Origin: Mesobacterium pallidum
GTDB lineage: Bacteria; Pseudomonadota; Alphaproteobacteria; Rhodobacterales; Rhodobacteraceae
DNA length: 64,000 nt
NCBI RefSeq assembly: GCF_019966535.1
Contig: NZ_JAIMID010000015.1
Coordinates: forward strand, 85,799-149,798
Reading direction: 5' to 3'
How positions within the stretch are numbered: the first letter of the stretch is position 1; each line of letters opens with the position of its first letter. Both the position numbers and the translations under genes were made by a program. The notes under the pieces were generated by a model. That model was given only the letters and a program-made list of their open reading frames with translations. It was not told the origin of the DNA and made no database searches. Of the stretch, positions 42,425 to 51,679 are shown piece after piece.

Positions 42425-43919
42425 GCTCGCCCTCACCCTGGTCCTCGCGGCGACCGCCGCCGGGGCCGCCCCCCTGGACGAACCCCACCTGAAGGTTGTG
42501 CCCCGGACAAAGGCGGAGGCGGCGCGCATCGCCGCCGCCACCGGCGCGCCCGCTGCGTTCGACGCGCCGCAACCGTTCGAAGAGAACGGTGGCGGCGCGG
42601 CCACCGTGCGGCCCCGCGCCAACGCGGATGCCTTTTCCCAGCCCTCGGCCAATATCGGCTTTGACGGCGAGCTGACGTTCAAGGTCGGCAATGGCCTGTT
42701 CAAGAAGCTCTGGGTGTCGGCGCCGTCGTCCACCTTGGCGTCGGACGGTCTCGGGCCGCTCTACAACGCGCGGTCCTGCCAGCGCTGTCACCTCAAGGAC
42801 GGGCGCGGCCATCCGCCCGAGGGGCCCGATGACAATGCCGTGTCGATGTTCCTGCGCGTCTCGGTCCCCGGCGGGCCGGACATCGCCGAGATCGAAGACT
42901 ACATCGCCACCAGCCCCGAGCCGAACTACGGCGGGCAGATGCAGGATTTCGCGCTGCCCGGTCTCAAAGCCGAGTATCGGCTGGGTGTGACCTGGGAAGA
43001 GATCCCGGTTGAGCTGTCGGGTGGCGAAACCGCCTCGCTGCGCGCGCCCACATGGGCTGCGGAAAACCTTGGTTACGGGCCGCTCGCGCCGGATGCGATG
43101 CTCAGCCCCCGTGTCGCGCCGCAGATGATCGGGCTGGGCCTGCTCGAGGCGATCCCGGCCGCCGATATCCTGGCCCAGGCCGACCCGGAGGACGCCGATG
43201 GCGACGGCATCTCGGGCCGCGCCAACGTGGTCTGGTCCGAGGAATTCGACATGGCCATGCTCGGCCGTTTCGGCTGGAAGGCCGGGATGCCGACGATCCG
43301 CGAACAAAGCGCGGCGGCCTTTTCCGGCGACATCGGCATCTCGACCCCGCTGCACCCCGGCCCCGAAGGCGACTGCATGGTCGCGCAGGAAGACTGCCGG
43401 AACGCGCCGCATGGCGACGGCGACGAGCGGGTGACCGAGATCGACGCCGAAGGCCTCGACCTCGTCACCTTCTACAGCCGGAACCTCGCCGTCCCAGCCC
43501 GCCGCGACGTCGGCGCGCCGCAGGTGCTGCGCGGGAAAGAGGTGTTCCACGCCACCGGCTGCACCTCGTGCCATACCCCATCCTACGTCACGCACCGGCT
43601 TGAGGATCAGCCCGCACAAAGCTTCCAGCTGATCTGGCCCTATACCGACCTGCTGCTGCACGACATGGGAGAGGGGCTGGCCGACCACCGCCCCGAATCC
43701 CGCGCCACCGGCATGGAATGGCGCACGCCGCCGCTTTGGGGCATCGGCCTGACCGAGCGGGTGTCGGGTCATACCTATTTCCTGCATGATGGCCGGGCGC
43801 GCAACCTGCTCGAAGCCGTGCTCTGGCATGGCGGAGAGGCCGCCGCCGCCCGCGACACCGTCATCTCCCTGCCCGCCGCCGACCGCGCCGCGCTGATCGC
43901 CTTTCTGGAGTCCCTGTGA
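42384..43919 (+). CDS. Di-heme c-type cytochrome, DUF1111 family
   Basis: A 511-residue exported cytochrome of the DUF1111 (di-heme oxidoreductase / "thiol oxidoreductase") family. Two haem c sites are present: CQRCH (residues 132-136) and CTSCH (393-397). The N-terminus has a hydrophobic segment LALTLVLAATAAGA consistent with a signal peptide. The start is the ATG at 42384, inside the end of bfr and preceded by an AGAAAG; it is the only ATG before the hydrophobic segment that makes sense. Family members are typically found between imelysin genes, as here. A role in redox handling of iron at the cell envelope is inferred from that context. Confidence 0.9.
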   Translation: MLSSTPSAWTRPNRLALTLVLAATAAGAAPLDEPHLKVVPRTKAEAARIAAATGAPAAFDAPQPFEENGGGAATVRPRANADAFSQPSANIGFDGELTFKVGNGLFKKLWVSAPSSTLASDGLGPLYNARSCQRCHLKDGRGHPPEGPDDNAVSMFLRVSVPGGPDIAEIEDYIATSPEPNYGGQMQDFALPGLKAEYRLGVTWEEIPVELSGGETASLRAPTWAAENLGYGPLAPDAMLSPRVAPQMIGLGLLEAIPAADILAQADPEDADGDGISGRANVVWSEEFDMAMLGRFGWKAGMPTIREQSAAAFSGDIGISTPLHPGPEGDCMVAQEDCRNAPHGDGDERVTEIDAEGLDLVTFYSRNLAVPARRDVGAPQVLRGKEVFHATGCTSCHTPSYVTHRLEDQPAQSFQLIWPYTDLLLHDMGEGLADHRPESRATGMEWRTPPLWGIGLTERVSGHTYFLHDGRARNLLEAVLWHGGEAAAARDTVISLPAADRAALIAFLESL

Positions 43920-44926
43920 TGAAAGCCCTTTCCCTGTCCCTCGTGTTACTGCCCCTGCCGCTTTGGGCCGCCACCCCCGAAGACCGGATCGAAGAGGTGC
44001 TGAACCAGCACATCCTGCCCGGGTTCGAAGCCCTCGCCGCGCAGACCGAGGCGCTGAAGACCACCGCGGCCGAGACCTGCGACCCGCAGGCGCCCGCCCT
44101 GCGCGACGCCTGGGCCGCCGCCTTCGACGCCTGGCTGGGTGTCAGCCACCTGCGGTTCGGTCCGACCGAGCGGGACGAGCGCGCCTTTGCGCTGGCCTAC
44201 TGGCCCGACACCAAGGGCTTCACGCCCCGCACGCTCGGATCGCTGATCGACGCGCAAGACCCCGCCGCCGAGACACAGGAGGCGTTCAGCCACGTCTCCA
44301 TCGCCGCGCGGGGCTTCTACGCGATGGAGCTCCTGCTGTTCGATGACGCCTTCGCGGGCGAGGAGATCGCGGGCTATCGCTGCACGCTGGTGCAGGCCGT
44401 GGCGCGCGACATCGATGCCAATGCCGACGCGATCCTTGCCGACTGGCAGGGCGGTTTCGCGGACGACCTGCGCGCCCCCGGCGACGGGGCCTACCGCGAC
44501 ACGAACGAAGTCATGCAGGAGCTTTACGGCGCGCTGACCACGGGGCTGCAGTTCACCTCCGACACCCGCCTTGGCCGCCCCTTGGGCACCTTCGACCGCC
44601 CGCGCCCGACACGGGCCGAGGCCTACCGGTCCGAGCGGTCGCAGCGCCATGTCGTTCTGTCGCTCACGGCCCTGCGCGACCTTGCCCTGCATCTTGCTGC
44701 CGACGACGCCGAGGTGGCCGAAGAGATGGCCGCGGCCTTCGACCCGGCGATCCAGCGGGCCCAGGAGCTGAACGATCCGACCTTCGCCGGTGTCGCCGAC
44801 CCGATGGCACGCATCCGGATCGAAGGGCTGCAAACCGAGATCGACGCGATCCGCACCGCCGTGGCCGCCGACCTCGGCCCGGCGCTGGGCGTCACCTCGG
44901 GCTTCAACGCGCTGGACGGAGACTGA
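43916..44926 (+). CDS. Second imelysin-family protein, motif variant
   Basis: A 336-residue exported protein with a signal peptide (MMKALSLSLVLLPLPLWAA). It has the imelysin-type helical layout (ALRDAWAAAFDAWL, HLRFGPTERDERAFALAYWPD) but the GxHxxE position reads G133-F-Y135-A-M-E138, so Tyr replaces the conserved His. It overlaps the DUF1111 gene by 4 bases and precedes DUF1513 by 2 bases. The imelysin/DUF1111/imelysin/DUF1513 order is a recurring proteobacterial iron locus. Confidence 0.9.
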   Translation: MMKALSLSLVLLPLPLWAATPEDRIEEVLNQHILPGFEALAAQTEALKTTAAETCDPQAPALRDAWAAAFDAWLGVSHLRFGPTERDERAFALAYWPDTKGFTPRTLGSLIDAQDPAAETQEAFSHVSIAARGFYAMELLLFDDAFAGEEIAGYRCTLVQAVARDIDANADAILADWQGGFADDLRAPGDGAYRDTNEVMQELYGALTTGLQFTSDTRLGRPLGTFDRPRPTRAEAYRSERSQRHVVLSLTALRDLALHLAADDAEVAEEMAAAFDPAIQRAQELNDPTFAGVADPMARIRIEGLQTEIDAIRTAVAADLGPALGVTSGFNALDGD

Positions 44927-44928
44927 CC

Positions 44929-45990
44929 ATGGCGACGCGACGCGGATTTCTCTCGGGACTGCTGGCTGCGGGCCTGACGCCACTGCCCGGCTGGGCCGAT
45001 GCCGGCGCGCCGGCCTTCCTGTCGGCGGCGCAGATGCCGGATGGCAGCTACATGCTTGTCGGCCTCGACGGGGCGGGGGCGATCCGCTTTCGCCAGCCGC
45101 TCCCCGAGCGCGGCCACGCCGCCGCCGCGCACCCGCTGCGCCCCGAGGCGGTGGCCTTTGCCCGCCGTCCCGGCCGGTTCGCGCTGGTGATCGACTGCGC
45201 GGGCGGCGCGCTCAAGGCGACGCTGGACGCGCCCGAGGGGCGGCATTTCTACGGCCACGGGGCGTTTTCGCCCGATGGCGCGCTGCTCTTCACGACCGAG
45301 AACGACTACGCCGCCGCGCGCGGGGTGATCGGCGTGTGGGACGTCGCTTCGGGCTACACCCGGATCGACGAGTTCGATTCGGGTGGCACCGGCCCGCACG
45401 AGATGCGCCTGATGCCCGACGGCGAGACGCTGGTCATCGCCAATGGCGGGATCGAGACGCACCCGGATGCGGGGCGTGAAAAGCTGAACATCCCCTTCAT
45501 GAAGCCGAACCTGGCCTATGCCGGTCTCGACGGGCGGCTGGCCGAGGTGGTGGAGCTGCCGCCCGCGCTGAACAAGAACTCGATCCGCCACCTGGCGCTC
45601 TCGGGCGATGGCCTGGTCGGCTTCGCGATGCAATGGCAGGGCGATACCCGCGATGCGCCCGCCGTGCTGGGCCTGCACCGGCGCGGGTCTGCGCCGCGCC
45701 TGCTGCAAGGCGGCGACCATGCGCGGCTTGAAGGCTACGCAGGCTCTGTCGCCATGACGCCGGACGGGGCCCAGGTGGCGATCAGCTCACCGCGCGGGGG
45801 GCTGGTGCAGGTCTTCGATACAAGCTCGGGCGCGCTGCTGCGCGAGGTCGGGATGGCCGATGTCTGCGGGCTGGCCTGCGACGGGGGCGGGTTCCTCGTC
45901 ACCTCCGGGCTGGGCCGTGTGGGGCGGCTGGGCGAGGCGGGCACGCAGCAGGACCTGCGGTTCGACAACCACCTCGTGCCCGTGGGCTAA
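44929..45990 (+). CDS. DUF1513 family protein with Tat-type signal
   Basis: A 353-residue protein starting MATRRGFLSGLLAAGLTPLPGWA, a twin-arginine (RRGFL) signal with a likely cut after GWA. The rest shows blade-like repeats (GHGAFSPDGALLFTTEND, GPHEMRLMPDGETLVIANGG, GSVAMTPDGAQVAISS), consistent with a seven-bladed beta-propeller. DUF1513 proteins are usually last in imelysin operons, as here. Tat export suggests folding or cofactor loading before export. Molecular function is unknown. Confidence 0.9.
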   Translation: MATRRGFLSGLLAAGLTPLPGWADAGAPAFLSAAQMPDGSYMLVGLDGAGAIRFRQPLPERGHAAAAHPLRPEAVAFARRPGRFALVIDCAGGALKATLDAPEGRHFYGHGAFSPDGALLFTTENDYAAARGVIGVWDVASGYTRIDEFDSGGTGPHEMRLMPDGETLVIANGGIETHPDAGREKLNIPFMKPNLAYAGLDGRLAEVVELPPALNKNSIRHLALSGDGLVGFAMQWQGDTRDAPAVLGLHRRGSAPRLLQGGDHARLEGYAGSVAMTPDGAQVAISSPRGGLVQVFDTSSGALLREVGMADVCGLACDGGGFLVTSGLGRVGRLGEAGTQQDLRFDNHLVPVG

Positions 45991-45998
45991 GGCGCGGC

Positions 45999-46020
45999 CG
46001 GGCCGGGGTGCCCCGGCCCG
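45999..46020. terminator. Bidirectional hairpin between convergent genes
   Basis: A perfect 10-base inverted repeat (CGGGCCGGGG / CCCCGGCCCG) with a 2-base centre sits in the 36-base gap between the DUF1513 stop and the stop of the minus-strand membrane protein gene. Position between converging operons suggests a shared terminator. No clear T-tract is seen, which is common in GC-rich genomes. Confidence 0.7.
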
Positions 46021-46026
46021 TGCGGG

Positions 46027-48069
46027 TCAGCTGCGCCCCTCGCGCAGCCAGCCGGCAACGATCAGGGCAGAGGCCAGGATCAGCACCAGCCAGGGCGGCA
46101 GCAGCGGCATCTGGCGCATGTCCAGCGTCTCATAGGCCTCGCGTGGGGTGAGGCCGATCCAGCCACGCCCGGCGGCGGGTCGCCCTTCGGCCACGTCGCG
46201 CAGGACGGGCACGCCCTCCTCGATCCGGCGGATGCCGCCGCGACGTGTCTCGATCAGCGGCTCCATCAACTCGCCCGTGGCGATGGTCTGCTCGAATTCG
46301 CGCGGGGCCGAGGGGCCAAGGCCGATCACCGCCTCCTGCTCGCCATTGGCCAGCCGGTAGAGCCCGATCTCGGGCCCCTCGTAGAGCGTTTCGAACCGGC
46401 CCGGCGCGACCTCTTCCAGCGGCAGCGTGACCTCTTCGCCCGAAGGGGTGGTGATCACGACCGGCGGCACGGTCTCGTCCAGCGTGCGGCGGATGATGCG
46501 CATGGTCCGGCCGGTCGGCTCGGCCCACAGCGCCTCTTCCTCCAGCTCGGGCTCCTTCATCATCCAGTGTGCCAGACGGCGCAGCAGTTCCAGCTGCGGC
46601 CCGCCGCCGTCATAGCCGCGATCCCAAAGCCAGGCCTGGTCCGAGGCCAGCAGCGCCACGCGGCCCTCGCCCTCTCGGTTGAGGATCAGCAGCGGGTTGT
46701 CCTCGGCCCCGGTCATGACGATGTCGCCGGCGGTCGCGTCCATCTCGACCTGGCGCAGCCAGCGGCCCCAGTCCTCGGGGCCAGTCAGGCCCGCGGTCAC
46801 TGGGTGCCGTTTGCCCACGTCGGTGACGGTCGGCAGATACTCCTGCTCAAGCACCCGCGCGGTCGGCCCGGCAGGCAGCGCTTCGCCCAGGGGCGAGCGG
46901 TAGAGACTGTCGGCACTGGCGAAATCCGGCCCGGCGGCGACCAGCACGGCCCCGCCATCGCGGATGTAACGGCTGACGTTGTCGAGGTAGATCGACGGCA
47001 GGATCCCGCGCCGCTTGTAGCGGTCGAAGATGATCAGGTCGAATTCGTCGATCTTTTCCAGGAACAGCTCGCGCGTCGGAAAGGCGATGAGGCTGAGTTC
47101 CTCGACCGGGACGCCGTCCTGCTTTTCCGGCGGACGCAGGATGGTGAAATGCACCAGGTCCACGGAACTGTCGGATTTCAAGAGGTTGCGCCAGGTGCGC
47201 CCGCCCGGGTGCGGCTCGCCCGAGACCAGCAGCACGCGCAGTCGGTCGCGCACGCCGTTGATCTGCACGAGGGCGGTGTTGTTGCGGTCGGTCAGCTCTC
47301 CGTCCGCCTGCGGGACGGTGAACTGGATCACGTTGCGCCCGCCATGGGGCAGCACGATCGGCAGTTCGATGTCCTGGCCGATGGGCATGGCGAATTGCTG
47401 CGGCTCTTCGCCGTCGATCGAGATCTGCAGGGGGACCGAGACGACGCCTTCGGGCGCCGCGCCGCTGTCCTCGATGCGCAGGGTCAGCGTCACCGGCTCG
47501 CCCAGGATGGCGAAGGCGGGGGCGTTCTGGACGATGAGGCGGCGGTCCCAGTCATCCTCGCGCCCCGTCAGCACCAGGTGCAGCGGGGCGGGCAGGTCGG
47601 GCGCGCGGTCGAGATCGTGCAGCCGGCCGTCCGACAGGGCGATCAGCCCGGCGATGCGGCCGCGCGGTTCCTCGGCCAGCGCAGTGTTGAGCGCGGTCAT
47701 CAGCTGGGTGCCGCTGTCGCCCTCGCCATCGCCTACGGGGATGCGCCGCACCTCGGTGTTGGGACGTGCCGCCAGCCGCGCGGCCAGCGTATCGGCGGCG
47801 GTTTGCGTCTGGTCCGGGCGGTCGGAAAGCGACTGGCTGGCGCTGCGATCCTCGAGCATCAGCACGATGTCCGACAGCGGCGCGCGGTCTTCCTGCCGGA
47901 AGGCGGGCTGCGCCAACGCGCCGAGGATCACGAGGCCCGCAAGGCCCCGCAGCGCCCAGCCCGAGAGCCCGCGCCAGGCGGCCAGCACCGTGCCCGCCAG
48001 CACCAGCGCGGCCAGCACGGCCAGCACCGGCCAGGCCAGCATCGGGTCGAAGATCACGGCATCGGTCAT
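46027..48069 (-). CDS. Membrane protein with amidotransferase-like/ThuA-like central domain, MoxR operon member
   Basis: A 680-residue membrane protein. Two N-terminal hydrophobic helices (AWPVLAVLAALVLAGTVLAAW and GLAGLVILGALAQPAF) are followed by a VWA-like strand (IVLMLEDRSASQS ... GLIALSDGRLHD), an Ig-like part, a class I glutamine amidotransferase-like fold (DLIIFDRY ... YIRDGGAVLVAAGPDF ... PVTAGL), and a C-terminal helix (LPPWLVLILASALIVAGWL). No amidotransferase Cys-His-Glu triad was identified, so it is likely non-catalytic. It is the last of four overlapping genes (4-base overlap with the DUF4159 gene). Such sets are thought to act in envelope stress or protein maturation with a MoxR ATPase. 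Confidence 0.85.
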   Translation of the reverse strand: MTDAVIFDPMLAWPVLAVLAALVLAGTVLAAWRGLSGWALRGLAGLVILGALAQPAFRQEDRAPLSDIVLMLEDRSASQSLSDRPDQTQTAADTLAARLAARPNTEVRRIPVGDGEGDSGTQLMTALNTALAEEPRGRIAGLIALSDGRLHDLDRAPDLPAPLHLVLTGREDDWDRRLIVQNAPAFAILGEPVTLTLRIEDSGAAPEGVVSVPLQISIDGEEPQQFAMPIGQDIELPIVLPHGGRNVIQFTVPQADGELTDRNNTALVQINGVRDRLRVLLVSGEPHPGGRTWRNLLKSDSSVDLVHFTILRPPEKQDGVPVEELSLIAFPTRELFLEKIDEFDLIIFDRYKRRGILPSIYLDNVSRYIRDGGAVLVAAGPDFASADSLYRSPLGEALPAGPTARVLEQEYLPTVTDVGKRHPVTAGLTGPEDWGRWLRQVEMDATAGDIVMTGAEDNPLLILNREGEGRVALLASDQAWLWDRGYDGGGPQLELLRRLAHWMMKEPELEEEALWAEPTGRTMRIIRRTLDETVPPVVITTPSGEEVTLPLEEVAPGRFETLYEGPEIGLYRLANGEQEAVIGLGPSAPREFEQTIATGELMEPLIETRRGGIRRIEEGVPVLRDVAEGRPAAGRGWIGLTPREAYETLDMRQMPLLPPWLVLILASALIVAGWLREGRS

Positions 48070-50807
48070 TGGCCCAGCCTGTCCAGCAGCGCAGGCACGT
48101 GCACCTGGTCGGATTTGTAATTGCCCGTGAGCACGTGCATCACGAGGTTCACGCCGAAGCGCATCGCCAGCTCACGCTGCCGTTCGCCGGCGAAACCGCG
48201 GCCCACGGGGTACATCGGCAGGCCCGAGTCGGTGACTGCCCAGGCCGAGGCCCAGTCATTCCCGCCGATCACCACCGGGGTCACGCCGTCGTTGAGGTTG
48301 CGGAAGGGCATGCCTTCGATCTGTTCCGCATCGGGCGGCGCGGCCTCGACCCAGACGCCGCGGCCGGCGTAGCGGCCGGGGAAGTCCTGGAGCAGGTAGA
48401 AGGCGCGGGTCAGCACGTGGTCGGTCGGAACCGGTTCCAGCGCGGGGATGTCCAGCGGCGCGGCCAGCGCCTGCAGCTTGCGCCCGTTCGGGCTGGCCGT
48501 GCCGAACCCGGCCACGTCCGCATCGCGGGTGTCGAACAGGATAAGGCCACCGGACCGCAGGTAGGCGTTCAGCTTGACATAGGCGTCCTCGGACGGGGTC
48601 GGCTGGTCCGGGGTGATCGGCCAATAGAGCATCGGGTAGAAGGCCAGCTCGTCCGTCTCGAGGTTGACGGCGACGGGGTCGGCCGGTTCGACCGAGGTGC
48701 GGAAGAACAGCGTGTCCGACAGGCCCTTGAGGCCCGCTTGCGCGGTTTCGTCCAGCGTGGAATCGCCGGTGATGACATGGGCCAGCCGCATCTCGGCGGT
48801 CGCCTCGATCGGGTCGATCCCTTGCGCGCGCAGCTCGCCCATGGGCAGGGCGGCGGCCAGTAGGACCACCGCCGTGGCCCCGCGCAACCGGCCCGACAGG
48901 GCGAGCGAGGCGATGATGTCGACCAGCAGCAGCACCAGCGCGGCGGCCAGAAGGACGCCGGCCAGCGGCAGTTCGGCCGCGCGGACGAGGCCCTGCACGG
49001 GGATGCGGGCCGGCCATTCGGTGGCCGCGAGGGTCGTGTCGGAGCCGATCACGTTGCGCGCGATGCGGCGGTCCTCGCCCTCGTAGACGCCGGGCAGCAG
49101 GGACGGGCCCAGCGGATCGGCGGCCAGCGCCGCGCCATCGACGCCGGGCATTGTCCCTGCGTCGCGCAAGCTGCCGTCGGCGTTCAGCACCGAGACCGGC
49201 TGCCAGACCGAGCCTTCCAGCTCGGCCGCCTCGGGCGCGGTGGTGACCGAGGTCACGGCCAGCCGTTCCAGCATCTGCACGAAGAGGCCCGACAGTGGCA
49301 GTGAGGACCATTCGGCATTCGCGGTCACATGCATCAGCACCACTTGCCCGTCGCCGATCCGCTTGCGCGTCACCAGCGGCGTGCCGTCGGTCAACTGGGC
49401 GATCACACGCTCGGCCAGGGTCGGGTCGGGCTGGGCCATGACCTGCGCGGTCACCGTCACGTCATCGGGCACGGGCAGGCCGTAGAAGGGGCTCTCCTCG
49501 GGGAAGGGGGCGAGGGTCTTGGGCTCGCCCCAGCTCATCGCGCCGCCGACGCTGCGGCCGCCTGCGCGCAGGCGCACGGGCATCAGCGGGTCCTCGGCGG
49601 TGCGGCTGACGTCGCTGGCGGCCAGGCGCGGCCCGGCAAAGCGCAGCAGCATGCCGCCCTTGTCCAGCCAGTCGAGCAGGGCGTCTTCCTCGCCCTCGGT
49701 GAGCGTGGCGACGTCCGCCAGCACGATCACGTCGGGATTGGCGGGCAGGATGTCCATCAGGTTGCCGTCGAGGATATCGGCCGTGGGCGCCAGAGCCTTG
49801 TGCAGGAAGTGCAGCGGCGACAGCAGCTCAAGCCCCTCGCGGTCGTCACGGCCGGCGATCAGCGCGACTTCGCGGCGGCGCAGGCTGTCGTCGGAAAGGC
49901 TCACCGCGCCGGCGCTGCGCTGGTTCTCGACCTCGAACTGTGTGATCCGGCCGCGCAGTTCGGCGGGCAGGGACAGGGCGACCTGCGCCTCAGTTTCGCC
50001 AGCCTCGAAGGTCAGCGGGACGGAGGCCAGCACCCGCTCGACCCCCGACGGGTCGGGGCCGCGGGCGGCGATCATCACCTCGGAGGTGCCATCGGCGCGG
50101 TTGCGCAGGGCCGAGAGCTGCACCGCGCCGTCCTCGAAGGTGGCGGGCTTGAGGCCGACGATGTCGCGCGCCGATTCCACCACGCGGACCGATCCGCGCT
50201 GTTCCAGCGTGGCCAGCAGCGCGTCGCGCCCGTCGCGGGCGAGGCCATCGGACAGCCAGAGCGTGTCGAAATCGTCGTCGCCCAGCATGTCGCCGATGTT
50301 CTGCATCGTCTCGGGCAGCGGCTCCCACGGCAGGGGCGCAAGGCCGGGCAGGCGGCCCTGCCAGCTGTCGGCGGTGCGGAAGGCGGGCGCCTCGGGGTCC
50401 GTCAGGCGCAGCATGGCGACGGTGCGGCCGTTGCGGCCCGCTTCGGACAACACGCCGGCCAGCACCTCTTGCGATTGCGGCCAGCTGGCGGCCGAGGCCC
50501 AGCTGGCATCCATCACCACCAGCAGCGGACCGGACCCGGCCTCTTCGGTATCGGGGTTCAGAACGGGGCCCGAGAGGCCGATAATGACTGCCGCGACCGC
50601 CAGCATCCGCAGCAGCAGCAGCCACCAGGGCGTGCGGTCGCTGACCTGGTCGTCGTCGGTGAGGCCTAGCAGCAGCGCCACGCCGGGAAAGCGGCGGCGG
50701 ATCGGCGCGGGCGGGATGGCGCGCAGGATGATCCAGAGGATCGGCAGCGCGGCAAGGCCCAGCAGCAGCCAGGGCGAGGTGAACCCGATGAGACCGAACA
50801 GCGTCAT
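48066..50807 (-). CDS. DUF4159 domain membrane protein with BatA-like N-terminus
   Basis: A 913-residue membrane protein. The N-terminus has the BatA-type start (GFTSPWLLLGLAALPILWIILRAIPPAP), a second helix (WWLLLLRMLAVAAVIIGLSGPVL) and a VWA-like segment (LLVVMDASWASA). A long periplasmic-type middle precedes another helix (AGVLLAAALVLLLVDIIASLAL) and a C-terminal DUF4159 domain (~690-913, with MLYWPITPDQ, GGLILFDTRDAD and YLLQDFPGRY). It shares 4-base overlaps with both neighbours. Role is inferred from family context: a membrane partner of MoxR/DUF58. Confidence 0.9.
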   Translation of the reverse strand: MTLFGLIGFTSPWLLLGLAALPILWIILRAIPPAPIRRRFPGVALLLGLTDDDQVSDRTPWWLLLLRMLAVAAVIIGLSGPVLNPDTEEAGSGPLLVVMDASWASAASWPQSQEVLAGVLSEAGRNGRTVAMLRLTDPEAPAFRTADSWQGRLPGLAPLPWEPLPETMQNIGDMLGDDDFDTLWLSDGLARDGRDALLATLEQRGSVRVVESARDIVGLKPATFEDGAVQLSALRNRADGTSEVMIAARGPDPSGVERVLASVPLTFEAGETEAQVALSLPAELRGRITQFEVENQRSAGAVSLSDDSLRRREVALIAGRDDREGLELLSPLHFLHKALAPTADILDGNLMDILPANPDVIVLADVATLTEGEEDALLDWLDKGGMLLRFAGPRLAASDVSRTAEDPLMPVRLRAGGRSVGGAMSWGEPKTLAPFPEESPFYGLPVPDDVTVTAQVMAQPDPTLAERVIAQLTDGTPLVTRKRIGDGQVVLMHVTANAEWSSLPLSGLFVQMLERLAVTSVTTAPEAAELEGSVWQPVSVLNADGSLRDAGTMPGVDGAALAADPLGPSLLPGVYEGEDRRIARNVIGSDTTLAATEWPARIPVQGLVRAAELPLAGVLLAAALVLLLVDIIASLALSGRLRGATAVVLLAAALPMGELRAQGIDPIEATAEMRLAHVITGDSTLDETAQAGLKGLSDTLFFRTSVEPADPVAVNLETDELAFYPMLYWPITPDQPTPSEDAYVKLNAYLRSGGLILFDTRDADVAGFGTASPNGRKLQALAAPLDIPALEPVPTDHVLTRAFYLLQDFPGRYAGRGVWVEAAPPDAEQIEGMPFRNLNDGVTPVVIGGNDWASAWAVTDSGLPMYPVGRGFAGERQRELAMRFGVNLVMHVLTGNYKSDQVHVPALLDRLGQ

Positions 50808-51679
50808 CCGCGCCCTCCGTCAAGCGCCTGCCAGAGCCAGAGAAGCCCCTCTTGCGCCGTGTGATCCGTGTGATGGGTGCCAAAGCGCCAGGAGGTGACG
50901 TGGCAGATCTCCTGCAACCGCGCGCGGCGTTCTGCGAGGCGTTGAAGGTAGCGGTCGCGCAGCTCTCCGGCCTTCAGCGTTTCGTGCCGCAGCGACCCGC
51001 CCATGGATTCGAAGATCGCGCGGCCGTCGTAGGGGAACGCCTCTTCGACCGGGTCGAGCACCTGCAAGAGCACCCCGCGCACGCCGCGGTCGGCAGCCTT
51101 GGTCAGTGCCGCCTCGATCGCGTCGATGTCGCCAAGGAAGTCCGAGATGAACACTGCCCGGGCATGGGGCAGCATCGCCCGCGCCTCGGGGGCGGCGTAA
51201 TCGTCGGGGGCGTCCTTGGAAAAGAACTCGGCCAGCCGCAGGACCTGCAACTCGCCCCGGCGCGGCGGCAGAAGGCCCCCGGTCAGGCCCACCCGTTCGC
51301 CCGAGCGGATCAGCAGGATCCCCAGCGCCAGCGACATCAGCCGCGCGCGGTCGGCCTTTTCCTGGCGGTCCTTGTGACCCGAAAAGCGCATCGAGGCCGC
51401 CTGGTCGCACCAGAGCATCACCGATTGCGCGATCTGCCATTCCTTTTCGCGCACGAACTGTTCGTCCGACCGGCCCGATCGGCGCCAGTCGATCATGCGG
51501 CGCATGTCGCCCTCGCGCACGGGGCGGTATTGCCAGAAATCGTCGCCCAGCCCCGACCGCCGCCGGCCGTGTTCGCCCAGCAGGACGGTGCCGGCCAATT
51601 GCTCGGCCCGCGCCAGCAGCGGCGGAAGGACGGCGGCCTCTGCCTCCGCCCGGACACGAAGCTGGGTGACGTTGCTCAC
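50804..51679 (-). CDS. DUF58 domain protein
   Basis: A 291-residue soluble protein with the DUF58 core: GRRRSGLGDDFWQYRPVREGDMRRMIDWRRSGRSD and a VWA-like continuation (QSVMLWCDQAASMRFSG, AVFISDFLGD). DUF58 proteins usually sit next to MoxR AAA+ ATPases and may recruit their substrates. Overlaps the MoxR gene and the DUF4159 gene by 4 bases each. Confidence 0.93.
   Translation of the reverse strand: MSNVTQLRVRAEAEAAVLPPLLARAEQLAGTVLLGEHGRRRSGLGDDFWQYRPVREGDMRRMIDWRRSGRSDEQFVREKEWQIAQSVMLWCDQAASMRFSGHKDRQEKADRARLMSLALGILLIRSGERVGLTGGLLPPRRGELQVLRLAEFFSKDAPDDYAAPEARAMLPHARAVFISDFLGDIDAIEAALTKAADRGVRGVLLQVLDPVEEAFPYDGRAIFESMGGSLRHETLKAGELRDRYLQRLAERRARLQEICHVTSWRFGTHHTDHTAQEGLLWLWQALDGGRG

Noticed and set aside
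46360..47100. Active glutamine amidotransferase in the MoxR operon membrane protein
   Set aside because: The fold pattern is present but no Cys-His-Glu triad was found, so only a structural resemblance is claimed.
46567..50669. Plus-strand frames opposite the MoxR-operon membrane proteins
   Set aside because: Shadow composition and no domain; the minus-strand genes overlap as a coherent operon.
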